DNA of 38,505 bases from Myxococcales bacterium (GTDB lineage Bacteria; Myxococcota_A; Polyangia; Polyangiales; Houyiibacteriaceae), in contig JAAYBZ010000213.1 in NCBI GenBank assembly GCA_012744445.1, positions 1-38,505 of the forward strand. Reading direction: 5' to 3'. This document shows, one piece after another, positions 1-9,339 of the stretch. The notes beneath the pieces are model-generated. The model did not search any database. It saw only the letters and a list, made by a program, of their open reading frames with translations, and was not told the DNA's origin. Both the position numbers and the translations under genes were made by a program. Position 1 is the stretch's first letter. The number at the start of each line of letters is the position of its first letter.

Positions 1-83
<83 letters not shown>

Positions 84-148
84 TCCTCTCGGGCCGCGCA
101 CCCCGTGGCATCGACGCGGAAGCGGCTCGTCCTTATGCTCGGGGTGCC

Positions 149-1345
149 GTGGCCAAAGTGCTCCACATCGAGGACGACCCTCGCAACCTCCGCCTCGTCC
201 GCAAGCTCCTCGGAGCGGTCGGACATCAGGTGATCGAGGCGACCAGCGGTCTCGAGGGCATCGCGCTCGCGCGCGCGGAGCGCCCGGATCTGGTCCTCGT
301 CGACATCAACGTCCCCGACCTCGACGGCTACGAGATCACGCTACGGCTCCGCGGCATCGAAGGGCTCTCGGGTGTCCCCATCGTGGCGATCACGGCCGAG
401 GGCGACCGCGAGACGAGCCTCGCGGTGGGCGCCAACGGCTTCATCGAGAAGCCCATCGACGCCAAGCGCTTCGTCCGCACCATCGGCAAATTCCTCCTCG
501 GGCACAGCGAGCGCGGTGATCACACCGAGCCGCGCCTCCGCGAGCAGAGCCATCGCATCGTCGAGCGCCTCGAGCAGAAGGTGCGGGAGCTGAGCACGGC
601 CAACGTGCGTCTCGAGGAGATGGCGCGCCTCCGACGAGACTTCCTGCGCAACGTCACGCACGAGCTCGCCACGCCGCTCACGCCGCTCGTGGGTTATCTC
701 CACCTGCTCGAGCGCGGCGACCTCGGTCCGCTCACGCCACAGCAGCGCAAGGCCCTCGGCGCGATGGGCGCGTCGATGCGCAAGCTCCGCAACACCGTCG
801 ACACCCTGCTCGACGTGAGCGCGCTCGAGAGCGGCCAGATGAGCTTCAAGCGCGAGCCCCTCTCGCTCGCCGCGGTGCTCGATCGCGTCGTCGACGAGCT
901 CCGCCCGGCCTTCCAAGAGGCGCGGATCACGCTCCACGTCGAGCCGCACGTCTCCGAGGCGCAATTCCTCGGTGACGGGGAGAAGGTGCAGCGCGCCATC
1001 GCGCACATCGTGCAGAACGCGATGAAATTCACGCCCTCCGGCGGGAGCGTGGGCGTCGCCTGCCGCACCGTCGATGACGTCCACCTGGTCCTCGTGGCCG
1101 ACGACGGCGAAGGCATCCCCGAGGAGAAGCGCGAGACCGTCTTCGAGCCCTTCGTCCAGATCGACGGCTCGATCACGCGCAAGCACGGCGGCACGGGCCT
1201 CGGGCTCGCCTTCGCGCGGCGCGTCGCGGAGGCCCACGGCGGCACGGTCACGATCGACGACGCCGCTTCGTACCCCGTAGCCGGCAAGTTCTTCGGCGGA
1301 TCGCTCATCCGGCTCGTCGTCGCGGCCGGTCGCCCCTCGCCATGA
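149..1345 (+). CDS. Response-regulator/histidine-kinase hybrid (REC-HisKA-HATPase), soluble
   Basis: A 398-aa two-component protein starting at GTG 149; an upstream TTG would add residues unlike a REC domain. The N-terminal receiver domain (about residues 3-115) has the acidic pair E8-D9-D10, phosphoacceptor D52, T82 and K101. A coiled-coil-like linker (about 128-160) leads to a HisKA domain with H171 in the HELATP box. The HATPase_c domain has N290 (N box), DDGEGIP at 318-324 and GTGLGL at 348-353. There is no membrane segment or signal peptide, so it is predicted to be cytoplasmic and to receive its input through the REC domain or a partner. Its end overlaps the following cysteine desulfurase start (ATGA), which implies translational coupling. 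REC-first kinases of this type are common in myxobacteria; the signal and target are unknown. Confidence 0.9.
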   Translation: MAKVLHIEDDPRNLRLVRKLLGAVGHQVIEATSGLEGIALARAERPDLVLVDINVPDLDGYEITLRLRGIEGLSGVPIVAITAEGDRETSLAVGANGFIEKPIDAKRFVRTIGKFLLGHSERGDHTEPRLREQSHRIVERLEQKVRELSTANVRLEEMARLRRDFLRNVTHELATPLTPLVGYLHLLERGDLGPLTPQQRKALGAMGASMRKLRNTVDTLLDVSALESGQMSFKREPLSLAAVLDRVVDELRPAFQEARITLHVEPHVSEAQFLGDGEKVQRAIAHIVQNAMKFTPSGGSVGVACRTVDDVHLVLVADDGEGIPEEKRETVFEPFVQIDGSITRKHGGTGLGLAFARRVAEAHGGTVTIDDAASYPVAGKFFGGSLIRLVVAAGRPSP

Positions 1346-2436
1346 TCTACCTCGATCACCACGCGGCGACGCCCGTCTCCCCCGAGGTGCGCGCGGCGAT
1401 GGACGCCGCGAGGGATCGCGCCTGGGCCAACGCCTCGAGCGCGCACCGGTTCGGGCGGGAGGCGAGGGCGCTCCTCGAGGACGCGCGGGCGGCCGTCGCC
1501 GAGGCCATCGGGGCCGAGCCCGCGTCCGTGGTGTTCACCTCGACCGGCACCGAGGCATGCCACGTGGGCCTCGCGGGCTTCCGCGGCCTGCGGCGCGTCG
1601 TCATGAGCCCCCTCGAGCACCCCGCCGTCGCGGAGAATTGCGCTGCGCTCGGCCTGCCCGTGCATCGCTTCGAGATGACGGGAGGCCGTCCGCCGCCCGC
1701 CGAGGCGCTCGGGCTCCGCGAGGGCGACCTCCTCGCCGTCACCTGGGTGAACCACGAGACCGGCACGATCCTCCCGGTCGAGGACTATTGCCGCGCGGCG
1801 CGCGAGGCCGGCGCGTCCAGCTTCGTCGACGGCATCCAAGCGCTCGGCAAGGTGCCCGTGAACGTCCGCGCCCTCGGCGCCGACGCCGTGGCCTTCGCCG
1901 CGCAGAAGGTCGGCGGGCCCACCGGCGCCGCGGCGCTCTTCGTCCGCCGCGGGGCGCCTCACGACTCGCCGCTCCTGGGCGGGCCGCAGGAGCGCGGACG
2001 TCGTCCCGGCACGCCCGACGTCGAGCGCTTCGTGGGCTTCGGCGCGGCCGCGAAGGCCATCCCCGGTCGCCTCGCCGCGATGCCCCGCGTCGCCGCGCTC
2101 CGCGACCGCCTCGAAGCCGGGCTCCTCGCCCTCGGCGCCGAGGTCAACGGCCGCGAGGGCCCGCGCGCGGCCACCGTCACCGACGTGAGCTTCCGCGGAC
2201 GCCGCGGCCCCGTGCTCGTCGCTGCGCTCGATCTCGCGGGCGTCGCCTGCTCGCACGGCTCGGCGTGCTCCTCTGGGCTCGACGAGCCCTCCAAGGTCCT
2301 CCTCGGCCTCTATCCCGACGACCCCGAGCGCGCGCGTTCGGCGCTGCGGCTGAGCCTCGGCCCCGAGACCACCGGAGACGACGTGGATCGGGCGCTCGCG
2401 GCCATCGCCAAGGTGATCGGGGCCGCCAAGCCTTGA
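1342..2436 (+). CDS. Cysteine desulfurase (NifS/IscS class V aminotransferase family)
   Basis: A 364-aa PLP enzyme that removes sulfur from cysteine and passes it on as an enzyme persulfide. Visible family features are the N-terminal DHHAATP motif, E92-H93 in the substrate region, D163 (PLP ring), K189 in AAQKVGGPTG (Schiff-base lysine) and the catalytic cysteine C309 in SHGSACSSG. Its length is normal for a compact NifS-like desulfurase. mnmA follows 32 nt downstream, so the likely job is sulfur supply for tRNA 2-thiouridine, the usual context for mnmA-linked desulfurases. A role in Fe-S assembly remains possible. The ATG overlaps the stop of the kinase gene. Confidence 0.93.
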   Translation: MIYLDHHAATPVSPEVRAAMDAARDRAWANASSAHRFGREARALLEDARAAVAEAIGAEPASVVFTSTGTEACHVGLAGFRGLRRVVMSPLEHPAVAENCAALGLPVHRFEMTGGRPPPAEALGLREGDLLAVTWVNHETGTILPVEDYCRAAREAGASSFVDGIQALGKVPVNVRALGADAVAFAAQKVGGPTGAAALFVRRGAPHDSPLLGGPQERGRRPGTPDVERFVGFGAAAKAIPGRLAAMPRVAALRDRLEAGLLALGAEVNGREGPRAATVTDVSFRGRRGPVLVAALDLAGVACSHGSACSSGLDEPSKVLLGLYPDDPERARSALRLSLGPETTGDDVDRALAAIAKVIGAAKP

Positions 2437-2468
2437 CCCGCGATCCCGCGGCTCCCAGGTTTCGGCCC

Positions 2469-3533
2469 GTGACGCGTCCCATCGGCAAAGTGCTCGTCGC
2501 CATGAGCGGAGGGGTGGACTCCTCCGTCGCCGCGGCGCTCCTCCGCGAACAGGGTCACGACGTGGTGGGCGTCACGCTCCACCTCTGGGACGCAGAGGGC
2601 GAGAACAAGGTCGGCCGCTGCTGCGCGCCCGAGGATCGCGAGGACGCGCGGCGCACCTGCGATCACCTCGGCATCCCGCATTACGTCCTCGACGAGCGCG
2701 CCGCCTTCCGGCGCGAGGTGGTGGAGCCCTTCCTCGACGAATACCGCCGGGGCCGGACGCCCACGCCTTGCGTGCACTGCAACCGCACGGTGAAGCTCGA
2801 GATGCTCGCGCGCCTCGCCGACGAGCTCGGCTGCTCGCACGTCGCCACCGGCCACTACGCGAAGATCGTCCACGGCCCCGAGGGCACGCGCCTCTTCCGC
2901 GGCCGCGACCTCGACAAGGATCAAAGCTACTTCCTCTTCGGCCTCTCGCCGGAGACGCGCTCGCGGCTCCTCTTCCCGCTCGGCGATCTCCTCAAGTCCG
3001 AGACGCGCGCCGAGGGCGAGCGGCTCGGCGTGCCCAACGCCAAGAAGCCCGACTCGCAGGAGCTCTGCTTCGTGCCCGACGGCGACGTGGCGGCCTTCAC
3101 GAGGCGCGAGCGCGGCGGCGAGGCCGGCGGGCTCGTCGTCGACGAGGAGGGGCGCGTGCTCGGCAAGCACGACGAGATCGCGGCCTTCACCATCGGCAAG
3201 CGCAAGGGGCTCGCGCTCGGCGGGGGCTCGGCGCCCCGGTACGTGCTGCGCATCGTGCCCGACTCCAACACCGTGGTGGTGGGCGGCGCGGAGAAGCTCG
3301 TGTCCAAGACCCTCGAGGCGCGCGACGGACACTTCCTCCACGCGCTTCCGCCCGAAGGCCTCGAGGCGTCGGTGCGCATCCGCTATCGACACGAGCCCGC
3401 GCCGGCCCACGTGCGGCCCACCGCGACGGGCTTCGTCGCCGAGTTCGTCGAGCCCCAGCGCGCGATCACCCCGGGCCAGGCGGCCGTGATATACGTGGGC
3501 GACGAGGTCATCGGTGGCGGCTTCATCGCATAA
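2469..3533 (+). CDS. mnmA: tRNA-specific 2-thiouridylase MnmA
   Basis: A 354-aa enzyme that thiolates U34 of tRNA(Lys, Glu, Gln) using ATP and a relayed persulfide. It has the PP-loop motif SGGVDSS (residues 13-19), the nucleophile C104 in CVHCN, C200 in DSQELCFV as the second catalytic cysteine, and the GHYAK and DQSYFLFGL motifs. Length matches the family (about 360 aa). The GTG start at 2469 was chosen because the protein then begins just before the conserved GKVLVAMSGGVDSS stretch; the reading frame stays open far upstream but resembles nothing. Its position after the cysteine desulfurase fits a sulfur-relay pair. Its end overlaps the start of the next gene by 20 nt. Confidence 0.97.
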   Translation: MTRPIGKVLVAMSGGVDSSVAAALLREQGHDVVGVTLHLWDAEGENKVGRCCAPEDREDARRTCDHLGIPHYVLDERAAFRREVVEPFLDEYRRGRTPTPCVHCNRTVKLEMLARLADELGCSHVATGHYAKIVHGPEGTRLFRGRDLDKDQSYFLFGLSPETRSRLLFPLGDLLKSETRAEGERLGVPNAKKPDSQELCFVPDGDVAAFTRRERGGEAGGLVVDEEGRVLGKHDEIAAFTIGKRKGLALGGGSAPRYVLRIVPDSNTVVVGGAEKLVSKTLEARDGHFLHALPPEGLEASVRIRYRHEPAPAHVRPTATGFVAEFVEPQRAITPGQAAVIYVGDEVIGGGFIA

Positions 3534-4092
3534 GCAGCTCCTCGCGCTCGCGCTGCTCGTGCTCGTCGGCTGCCACACGGGATCCGGGGACGGGGAGGTC
3601 ACGGGGAGCGTCACCTCGGTCGCGTGCAATCTCGACGGCGCCTTCTCGTTCGAGCCGAGCTTCTTCGCCGCGAACGCCTCGCACGACGTCCTCGAGATCC
3701 GCCTCCAGAGCTCGAGCGCCTTCCCCGACGTCGTCGACGGGCTCACGGTGGCGGTCAACCACGTCCCGGAGGTGCAGGCGAGCCTCGGCGCCCCCATCCC
3801 CATCGCGCTCACGGGCGCCGAGGCGCTCGTGCAGCTCACCATGGTCTTCGGCAAGACCTGCCCGGTCCACCTCGCCGACGGCGTCCCCGTGCTGATGTCG
3901 GCCATCGAGGGGGAGATCGTCTTCGACGCCCTCTACTCCCCGGAGCACCCCACCGACTCGAAGCGCATCGCGGGCCACTTCGAGGACGTGCGCTTCGTCG
4001 ATCCCGCTTCGCCGGACGAGAGCTTCGCCGTCCTGAGCGGGCACTTCGATTTCCTCTACTCACGCGGAAGGCCCGCCCAGCCCTTCCCATGA
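3514..4092 (+). CDS. Putative lipoprotein of unknown function
   Basis: A 192-aa protein starting at GTG 3514, inside the last codons of mnmA. Residues 7-20 form a short basic plus hydrophobic signal sequence ending in the lipobox LVGC, so C20 would be lipidated and the protein membrane-anchored outside the cytoplasm. The mature part is predicted soluble, with alternating hydrophobic stretches suggesting beta structure; I recognise no domain. It is sandwiched by overlaps between mnmA and an RNA methyltransferase, so it is probably co-transcribed with them, though no functional link is evident. Confidence 0.8.
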   Translation: MAASSHKQLLALALLVLVGCHTGSGDGEVTGSVTSVACNLDGAFSFEPSFFAANASHDVLEIRLQSSSAFPDVVDGLTVAVNHVPEVQASLGAPIPIALTGAEALVQLTMVFGKTCPVHLADGVPVLMSAIEGEIVFDALYSPEHPTDSKRIAGHFEDVRFVDPASPDESFAVLSGHFDFLYSRGRPAQPFP

Positions 4093-5318
4093 GCGCGCGA
4101 GAGATCGTCGAAGGCGTCGTCGAAGAGCTCGGGCACGGCGGCGACGGCCGCGTCGTCGGGCCGCGCGGCGCGCTCTACGTGCCCTCCGTGCTCCCCGGCG
4201 AGCGCGTGCGCGTTCGAGCGGGCGGCGGGAAGCGCCCCCTGGCCGAGCTCCTCGAGGTCCTCGAGCCTTCGCCCGCGCGCCGCGCCGCCCCTTGCCCGAT
4301 CGCCGCGCGCTGCGGCGGCTGCCCGTGGATGGAGTTCGACGAAGCCACCGCCGCGGAGGAGAAGCGCGCGATGCTGGCCCGCGCATCCGGCGTCGCCGAG
4401 CCGCGCCTCTTCACCTCCGAGCGGGCGCTCCGCTATCGGCGCCGCGCGCGGCTCCACTTCGACGCGGGGCGTGGAAAGCTCGGGTACCGCGCGCGGAGGA
4501 GCCACGAGATCGTGGGCTTCGAGCGCTGCCTGGTGCTCACCGACGCGCTCGAGCGCGCCGCGGGCCTCGCGCGCCGCGTCCTCCCGGAGCTCACGGGGAA
4601 GGGCGAGCTCGCCCTCGCAGAGACGCTCGACGGCGCCTCGCTCGTCTTCGACTCCGACCGCGCCGAGCCGCCTTCGGCCTATCGCGCGCTCGAGGCGCTC
4701 GCCGCCGAAGAGGGCGTCGCGTCGGTCGCGCTCCGCGTCCCGGGCCTCCCGACGCCGAGCGTCTTCGGCCGCCCGACCGAGCGCCACCTCGGCCCCGACG
4801 GGCTCCCGCTCGAGACGCCGCTCGGCGGCTTCGTGCAGGCCCACGCCGACGTCAACGAGGCGCTCGCGCGCACCGTCGACGAATGGGCCGCCCCCGAGGG
4901 GCGGCGCGTGGTCGAGCTCTTCGCGGGCTCGGGCAACCTCACCGTCCTCCTCGCGCGCACGGCGGCTTCCATCCTCGCCGTCGAGGGCTACGTCCGCGCC
5001 GCCGAGCTCGCCGAGGTGAACCTCCGCGCCCGCGGCCTCTCGGCGCGCGTCCTCGGCGTGGACGCCGAGCGCGCGAAGCTCCCCCGCGCGGACGTCCTCG
5101 TCCTCGATCCGCCGCGACGAGGCTTCCCCGAGCTCGAGCGCGCGCTCGATCGGACAAAGCCGACCACGGTGGTCCTGGTGAGCTGCGATCTCGGCAGCAT
5201 GATGCGCGAGCTCGGCACCCTCCGGCGCGCGGGCTTCGACGCGAAGGAGGTCGCCGGGTTCGACATGTTCCCACAGACGCCCCACCTCGAAGCCGTGGTG
5301 CGCCTCGAGGCGAGATGA
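4089..5318 (+). CDS. TrmA/RlmD-family 5-methyluridine RNA methyltransferase with Fe-S cluster
   Basis: A 409-aa SAM-dependent enzyme predicted to make m5U, most likely in 23S rRNA. An N-terminal TRAM-like domain (about residues 1-60) is followed by the 4Fe-4S cysteines C69, C75, C78 and C147. The Rossmann methyltransferase part has the SAM motif ELFAGSGN (276-283), LDPPRRG (339-345), the catalytic C366 in LVSCDLG and the terminal FPQTPHLE with E401. The cluster argues for the RlmC/RlmD branch and against tRNA-specific TrmA, but the sequence alone does not tell which uridine is modified. Its ATG overlaps the TGA of the lipoprotein gene. With mnmA it puts two RNA-modification enzymes in one transcript. 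Confidence 0.9.
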   Translation: MSAREIVEGVVEELGHGGDGRVVGPRGALYVPSVLPGERVRVRAGGGKRPLAELLEVLEPSPARRAAPCPIAARCGGCPWMEFDEATAAEEKRAMLARASGVAEPRLFTSERALRYRRRARLHFDAGRGKLGYRARRSHEIVGFERCLVLTDALERAAGLARRVLPELTGKGELALAETLDGASLVFDSDRAEPPSAYRALEALAAEEGVASVALRVPGLPTPSVFGRPTERHLGPDGLPLETPLGGFVQAHADVNEALARTVDEWAAPEGRRVVELFAGSGNLTVLLARTAASILAVEGYVRAAELAEVNLRARGLSARVLGVDAERAKLPRADVLVLDPPRRGFPELERALDRTKPTTVVLVSCDLGSMMRELGTLRRAGFDAKEVAGFDMFPQTPHLEAVVRLEAR

Positions 5319-5333
5319 AGGCCTTCGCTTTCC

Positions 5334-5362
5334 TTGCCTCGCCCTCGGCTGAGGGCTAAGTG
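5334..5362 (+). promoter_or_regulatory. Possible sigma70-type promoter for nrdR-rib operon
   Basis: TTGCCT (5334-5339) and TAAGTG (5357-5362) are separated by 17 nt, ahead of nrdR. A small inverted repeat, GCCCTC-ggct-GAGGGC (5341-5356), lies in the spacer and could be an operator or a weak terminator of the upstream run; no T-tract follows. A start near 5369 would leave a leader of about 53 nt, too short for an FMN riboswitch. Confidence 0.35.
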
Positions 5363-5421
5363 TCGAGGCTGAAATCGTAAGCGACGCGGGCCGGCCGCGC
5401 GCGGAACGAGGCTCTCTCATC

Positions 5422-5880
5422 ATGCGCTGCCCCTATTGCGGCACTTTGGACAACCGGGTGATCGACTCCCGTCTCTCGCAAGCAGGCGAGGTGACGCGTC
5501 GTCGCCGCGAGTGCGAGGGCTGCGCCAAGCGATACACCACCTACGAGCGCGTGGAGCAGGCGCTCCCCCTCGTGGTCAAACGCGACGGCCGGAGGCAGCC
5601 CTTCGAGCGCGACAAGATCCTCGCGGGGCTCCAGCGCGCGTGCATCAAGCGCCCCGTGCCCGCGGAGGCCATCGAGCGCCTCCTCTCCGACATCGAGCGT
5701 TGGCTCGCCGACCTCGGTGAACCGGAGATCGACTCCAAGCGCCTCGGCGATCACGTGCTCCAGGCGCTCAAGGAGCTCGACGAGGTCGCCTACGTCCGCT
5801 TCGCGAGCGTGTATCGGGACTTCCAGAGCGCGAACCAGTTCCTCGAAGAGCTCCGGCACCTCGCGGAAGAGCGGTCATGA
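5422..5880 (+). CDS. nrdR: Transcriptional repressor NrdR
   Basis: A 152-aa zinc-ribbon/ATP-cone regulator that represses ribonucleotide reductase genes when dATP is high. The zinc ribbon uses C3, C6, C31 and C34 (MRCPYCG and CEGCAKRYTTYE). The ATP-cone begins near residue 50 with VVKRDGRRQPFERDKILAGL. Length and start match the family exactly. It heads the riboflavin operon and overlaps ribD (ATGA), the nrdR-ribD arrangement seen in many proteobacteria. I see no ribonucleotide reductase gene in this window. Confidence 0.97.
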   Translation: MRCPYCGTLDNRVIDSRLSQAGEVTRRRRECEGCAKRYTTYERVEQALPLVVKRDGRRQPFERDKILAGLQRACIKRPVPAEAIERLLSDIERWLADLGEPEIDSKRLGDHVLQALKELDEVAYVRFASVYRDFQSANQFLEELRHLAEERS

Positions 5881-6986
5881 AGGTGCGCGACGACATCGAA
5901 GCCATGCGGCTGGCCCTCGACCTCGCGGCGCGTGGTCGGCCGAGCCCCAACCCGCACGTGGGCGCCGTAGTGGTCCGCGACGGCGAGATCGTCGGTCGCG
6001 GCCACCACGAGCGCGCGGGCATGGACCACGCCGAGGTCGCGGCCATCAAGGACGCCGGCCCGCTCGCCAAGGGCGCGACGGTGGTCGTCACGCTCGAGCC
6101 CTGCAACCACCACGGGCGCACGGGCCCCTGCACCGAGGCGCTCATCGAGGCGGGCGTGGCGCGCGTGGTCATCGGCGCGGCCGATCCCCGCCCGCACGTG
6201 CCCGGGGCCTGCGAGAAGCTCCGCGCCGCGGGCATCGAGGTCGTCACGGGCGTGCTCGAGGACGAGGCCGAGCGCCTCATCCGCGACTTCGCCAAGCACC
6301 GCCGCACCGGACGCCCCTTCGTCACCGTCAAGGCCGCGCTCTCGCTCGACGGCCGCATGGCCACCGGCTCCGGCGACTCCAAGTGGATCACGGGTGAGAC
6401 CGCGCGCGCCGAGGCGCATCGCCTCCGCGCGGAGTCCGACGGCGTGCTCGTCGGCATCGGCACCGTGCTCGCCGACGATCCCGAGCTCACCTGCCGCCTC
6501 GTCCCGGGCACCTCGCCCAAGCGCTTCGTCCTCGACACGCACCTCCGCATGCCGTTCGAGTCCAAGCTCGTGCAGACGGCCTTCGACGTGCCGCTCGTCG
6601 TGCTCCACGGACCTTCGGTCGACGTCGAGAAGGTGCACGCGCTCGTCGAGAAGAACGTGCGCCTCGTCGAGGTCCCCGTGGCCGAAGACGGACGCCTCGA
6701 CCTCGAGGCGGCGCTCGTCGCCATCGGCCGGCTCGACGTGGTCCGACTCCTCGTCGAAGGGGGCGCGAGCCTCCACGCGGCGCTCCTCGCTGCGCGCGAG
6801 GTCGACCGCGTGGCCGCGTTCGTCGCGCCGTGCCTCCTCGGGGGCTCGACGACGCACGCCTTCGGCCGCAGCATTCAGGCGGCTTCGATGCAGGAGGCGC
6901 TCCGCCTCGAGGCCGTCGAAGCGCGCCCGGTCGGGGCCGACGTCCTCGTCCTCGGCGACGTGCCGCGCGCATGGAGGCGAGCCTGA
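5877..6986 (+). CDS. ribD: Bifunctional riboflavin deaminase/reductase RibD
   Basis: A 369-aa two-domain enzyme for the second and third steps of riboflavin synthesis. The N-terminal deaminase (about residues 1-145) carries the zinc site H51-A-E53, C76 in LEPCNHHG and C85 in RTGPC. The C-terminal NADPH-dependent reductase starts near residue 148 (RPFVTVKAALSLDGRMA) and includes SDGVLVGIGTVLADDP and LLVEGGASL. Both halves look intact. Its stop overlaps the start of ribE by one base (TGATG), consistent with coupled translation. Confidence 0.97.
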   Translation: MKVRDDIEAMRLALDLAARGRPSPNPHVGAVVVRDGEIVGRGHHERAGMDHAEVAAIKDAGPLAKGATVVVTLEPCNHHGRTGPCTEALIEAGVARVVIGAADPRPHVPGACEKLRAAGIEVVTGVLEDEAERLIRDFAKHRRTGRPFVTVKAALSLDGRMATGSGDSKWITGETARAEAHRLRAESDGVLVGIGTVLADDPELTCRLVPGTSPKRFVLDTHLRMPFESKLVQTAFDVPLVVLHGPSVDVEKVHALVEKNVRLVEVPVAEDGRLDLEAALVAIGRLDVVRLLVEGGASLHAALLAAREVDRVAAFVAPCLLGGSTTHAFGRSIQAASMQEALRLEAVEARPVGADVLVLGDVPRAWRRA

Positions 6987-7633
6987 TGTTCACCGGGTTG
7001 GTGCAAGCGGTCGGAACCGTGCGCGACACGCGCCCGGCGTCGGGTGGTGTGGTCCTCGCCATCGAGGCGCCGTTCGAGTCGCTCGTCCTCGGCGAGTCGA
7101 TCGCCACCGACGGCACCTGCCTCACGGTGACGCGCGACCTCGGCGACGGCTTCGAGGCCCACGCCTCCACGGAAACCCTCGCGAAGACCACGCTCGGCGG
7201 GCTCCGGAAGGGCAGCCGCGTGCACCTCGAGCGCGCGCTCGCCATGGGCGACCGGCTCGGCGGCCACATCGTCACCGGCCACGTCGACGGAGTCGGCACG
7301 CTGGTCGAGCGTCGTCCCGTGGGCGACAACCTCGAGGTCACCTTCGAGGTGCCGGAGACGCTCGCGCCCTTCCTCGCGCCGAAGGGCTCCATCACCGTGG
7401 ACGGGGTGAGCCTCACCGTGAACCGGGTGCGCGGCACGCGCTTCGACGTGATGCTCGTCCCGTTCACGCAGAAAGAGACCAAGCTCGGGCAGATCCCCGT
7501 GCATGGCCGAGTGAACCTCGAGGTCGACGTGCTCGCGAAATACGTGGCGCGTCTCCTCGGCAAGAAGGGCGTCGACGGCGAGGACGACGGCGGGGTCACC
7601 CTGGACCTCCTCAAGCGTCATGGCTATCTCTAA
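6986..7633 (+). CDS. ribE: Riboflavin synthase alpha subunit
   Basis: A 215-aa enzyme that dismutates two 6,7-dimethyl-8-ribityllumazines to riboflavin. It starts with the canonical [10 protein letters not shown] and contains two tandem lumazine-binding barrels of about 95 residues each; the second begins near [13 protein letters not shown]. An in-frame ATG at 6971 exists, but 6986 is chosen because it gives the conserved N-terminus, has GGAGG about 8 nt upstream and touches the ribD stop. Depending on the naming system this gene is called ribE or ribC. Confidence 0.95.
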   Translation: MFTGLVQAVGTVRDTRPASGGVVLAIEAPFESLVLGESIATDGTCLTVTRDLGDGFEAHASTETLAKTTLGGLRKGSRVHLERALAMGDRLGGHIVTGHVDGVGTLVERRPVGDNLEVTFEVPETLAPFLAPKGSITVDGVSLTVNRVRGTRFDVMLVPFTQKETKLGQIPVHGRVNLEVDVLAKYVARLLGKKGVDGEDDGGVTLDLLKRHGYL

Positions 7634-7654
7634 GCGCCCCACGGGAGCCGAAGT

Positions 7655-8799
7655 ATGAGCACCAGATCTGCGATCGAGAGGGTGAACGAAGCCCTCGCCG
7701 ACATCCGCGCCGGCAAGATGGTCATCCTCGTCGACGACGAGGACCGCGAGAACGAAGGCGATCTGGTCATGGCGGCGGAGCACGCCACGCCGGAGACCAT
7801 CAACTTCATGGCGCGCAACGGCTGCGGCCTGATCTGCCTCCCGATGACCGAGGAGCAGATCCGCAAGCTCGACCTGCCCATGATGGTCGACGAGAACCGC
7901 TCGCCGCGATCGACCGCGTTCACCGTGTCCATCGAGGCGCGGACGGGCGTGTCGACGGGCATCTCGGCCGCCGACCGCGCGCACACGATCCGCACGGCCA
8001 TCCGCCCCGACGCGACGCCGCACGATCTCGTCAGCCCCGGCCACATCTTCCCGCTCAAGGCCAAGCCGGGCGGCGTGCTCCAGCGCACGGGCCACACCGA
8101 GGGCGCCGTCGATCTCGCCCGCCTCGCCGGGCTCACGCCCGCCGGCGTGATCTGCGAGATCATGAACCCCGACGGCACGATGGCGCGCCTCCCCGATCTC
8201 GAGAAGTTCGCCGCCGAGCACGGGCTCCGCATCCTCAGCATCGCCGACATGGTCGAATACCGGCTGAGCCGCGAGCGCCTCGTGCAGTGCCTCCGGACCA
8301 CGCAGGTGACGATGCCGAGCGGCAAGGTCTGGACGGCGCACGTCTACGAGTCGACCGTGGGCGAGAAGCAATTCCTCGCGCTCACCTACGGCGAGATCGG
8401 CCCCGAGCCCACGCACGTGCGCGTGCACATGGGCAGCATCCTCGGCGACGTCTTCCAGGTGCCGATGGACGGCCGCATCTCCTCGCACGAGGCGATCGAG
8501 TTCATCGAGCGCGAAGGGAAGGGCGTCGTGCTCTTCGTCCCCGGCGGGCCCTCGCCGCTCGCCGACCTCAAGTTCTACGCGGGTGAGCCCACCGACGTGG
8601 CGCCCCCCATGGAACAGGGGGAGGTTTTGCGGGAGTATGGGCTCGGCGCGCAGGTCCTCGCCGACCTCGGACTCCGGAAGATCTTCGTCCTCACCAAGCG
8701 CCCGCGCCGTCTCCCGAGCCTCGAAGGCTACGGCCTCGAGGTCATCGAGCAGATCGTCCTCGGCGCTCCTGCCGAAACCGCACGAGAGAGTCAGTCCCA

Positions 8800-8803
<4 letters not shown>
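7655..8803 (+). CDS. RibBX-type protein: DHBP synthase with degenerate GTP cyclohydrolase II domain
   Basis: A 382-aa RibBA-like protein. The N-terminal 3,4-dihydroxy-2-butanone 4-phosphate synthase domain (about residues 5-205) looks intact: [13 protein letters not shown] (26-38), a loop with R108-A-H110-T, and [13 protein letters not shown] from 147. The C-terminal domain keeps the GCH-II ending ([20 protein letters not shown]), but its catalytic zinc site is gone. Where active enzymes have RVHSEC and, about a dozen residues later, RCDC, this one reads RVHMGS (256-261) and QVPMDG (268-273), with no cysteine. It therefore probably supplies the four-carbon unit but cannot hydrolyse GTP, like the RibBX proteins known from other bacteria. 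A separate ribA must then exist elsewhere. Confidence 0.9.
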
Positions 8804-9291
<488 letters not shown>

Positions 9292-9339
9292 GTGCTCGCC
9301 GCGCCGCCGGGTTCGGCCATTTCATCCTCCACAGCCAAC

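Noticed and set aside
1557-2468. Upstream extension of mnmA into the cysteine desulfurase
   Set aside because: The extension is Arg/Pro-rich out-of-frame translation of the desulfurase gene. GTG 2469 gives the family N-terminus.
5319-5421. FMN riboswitch ahead of the riboflavin genes
   Set aside because: The gap is too short and none of the conserved RFN blocks is visible.
9292-9339. N-terminal extension of NusB from GTG 9292
   Set aside because: The 16 extra residues are unlike NusB; ATG 9340 begins exactly at the conserved arginine-rich start.
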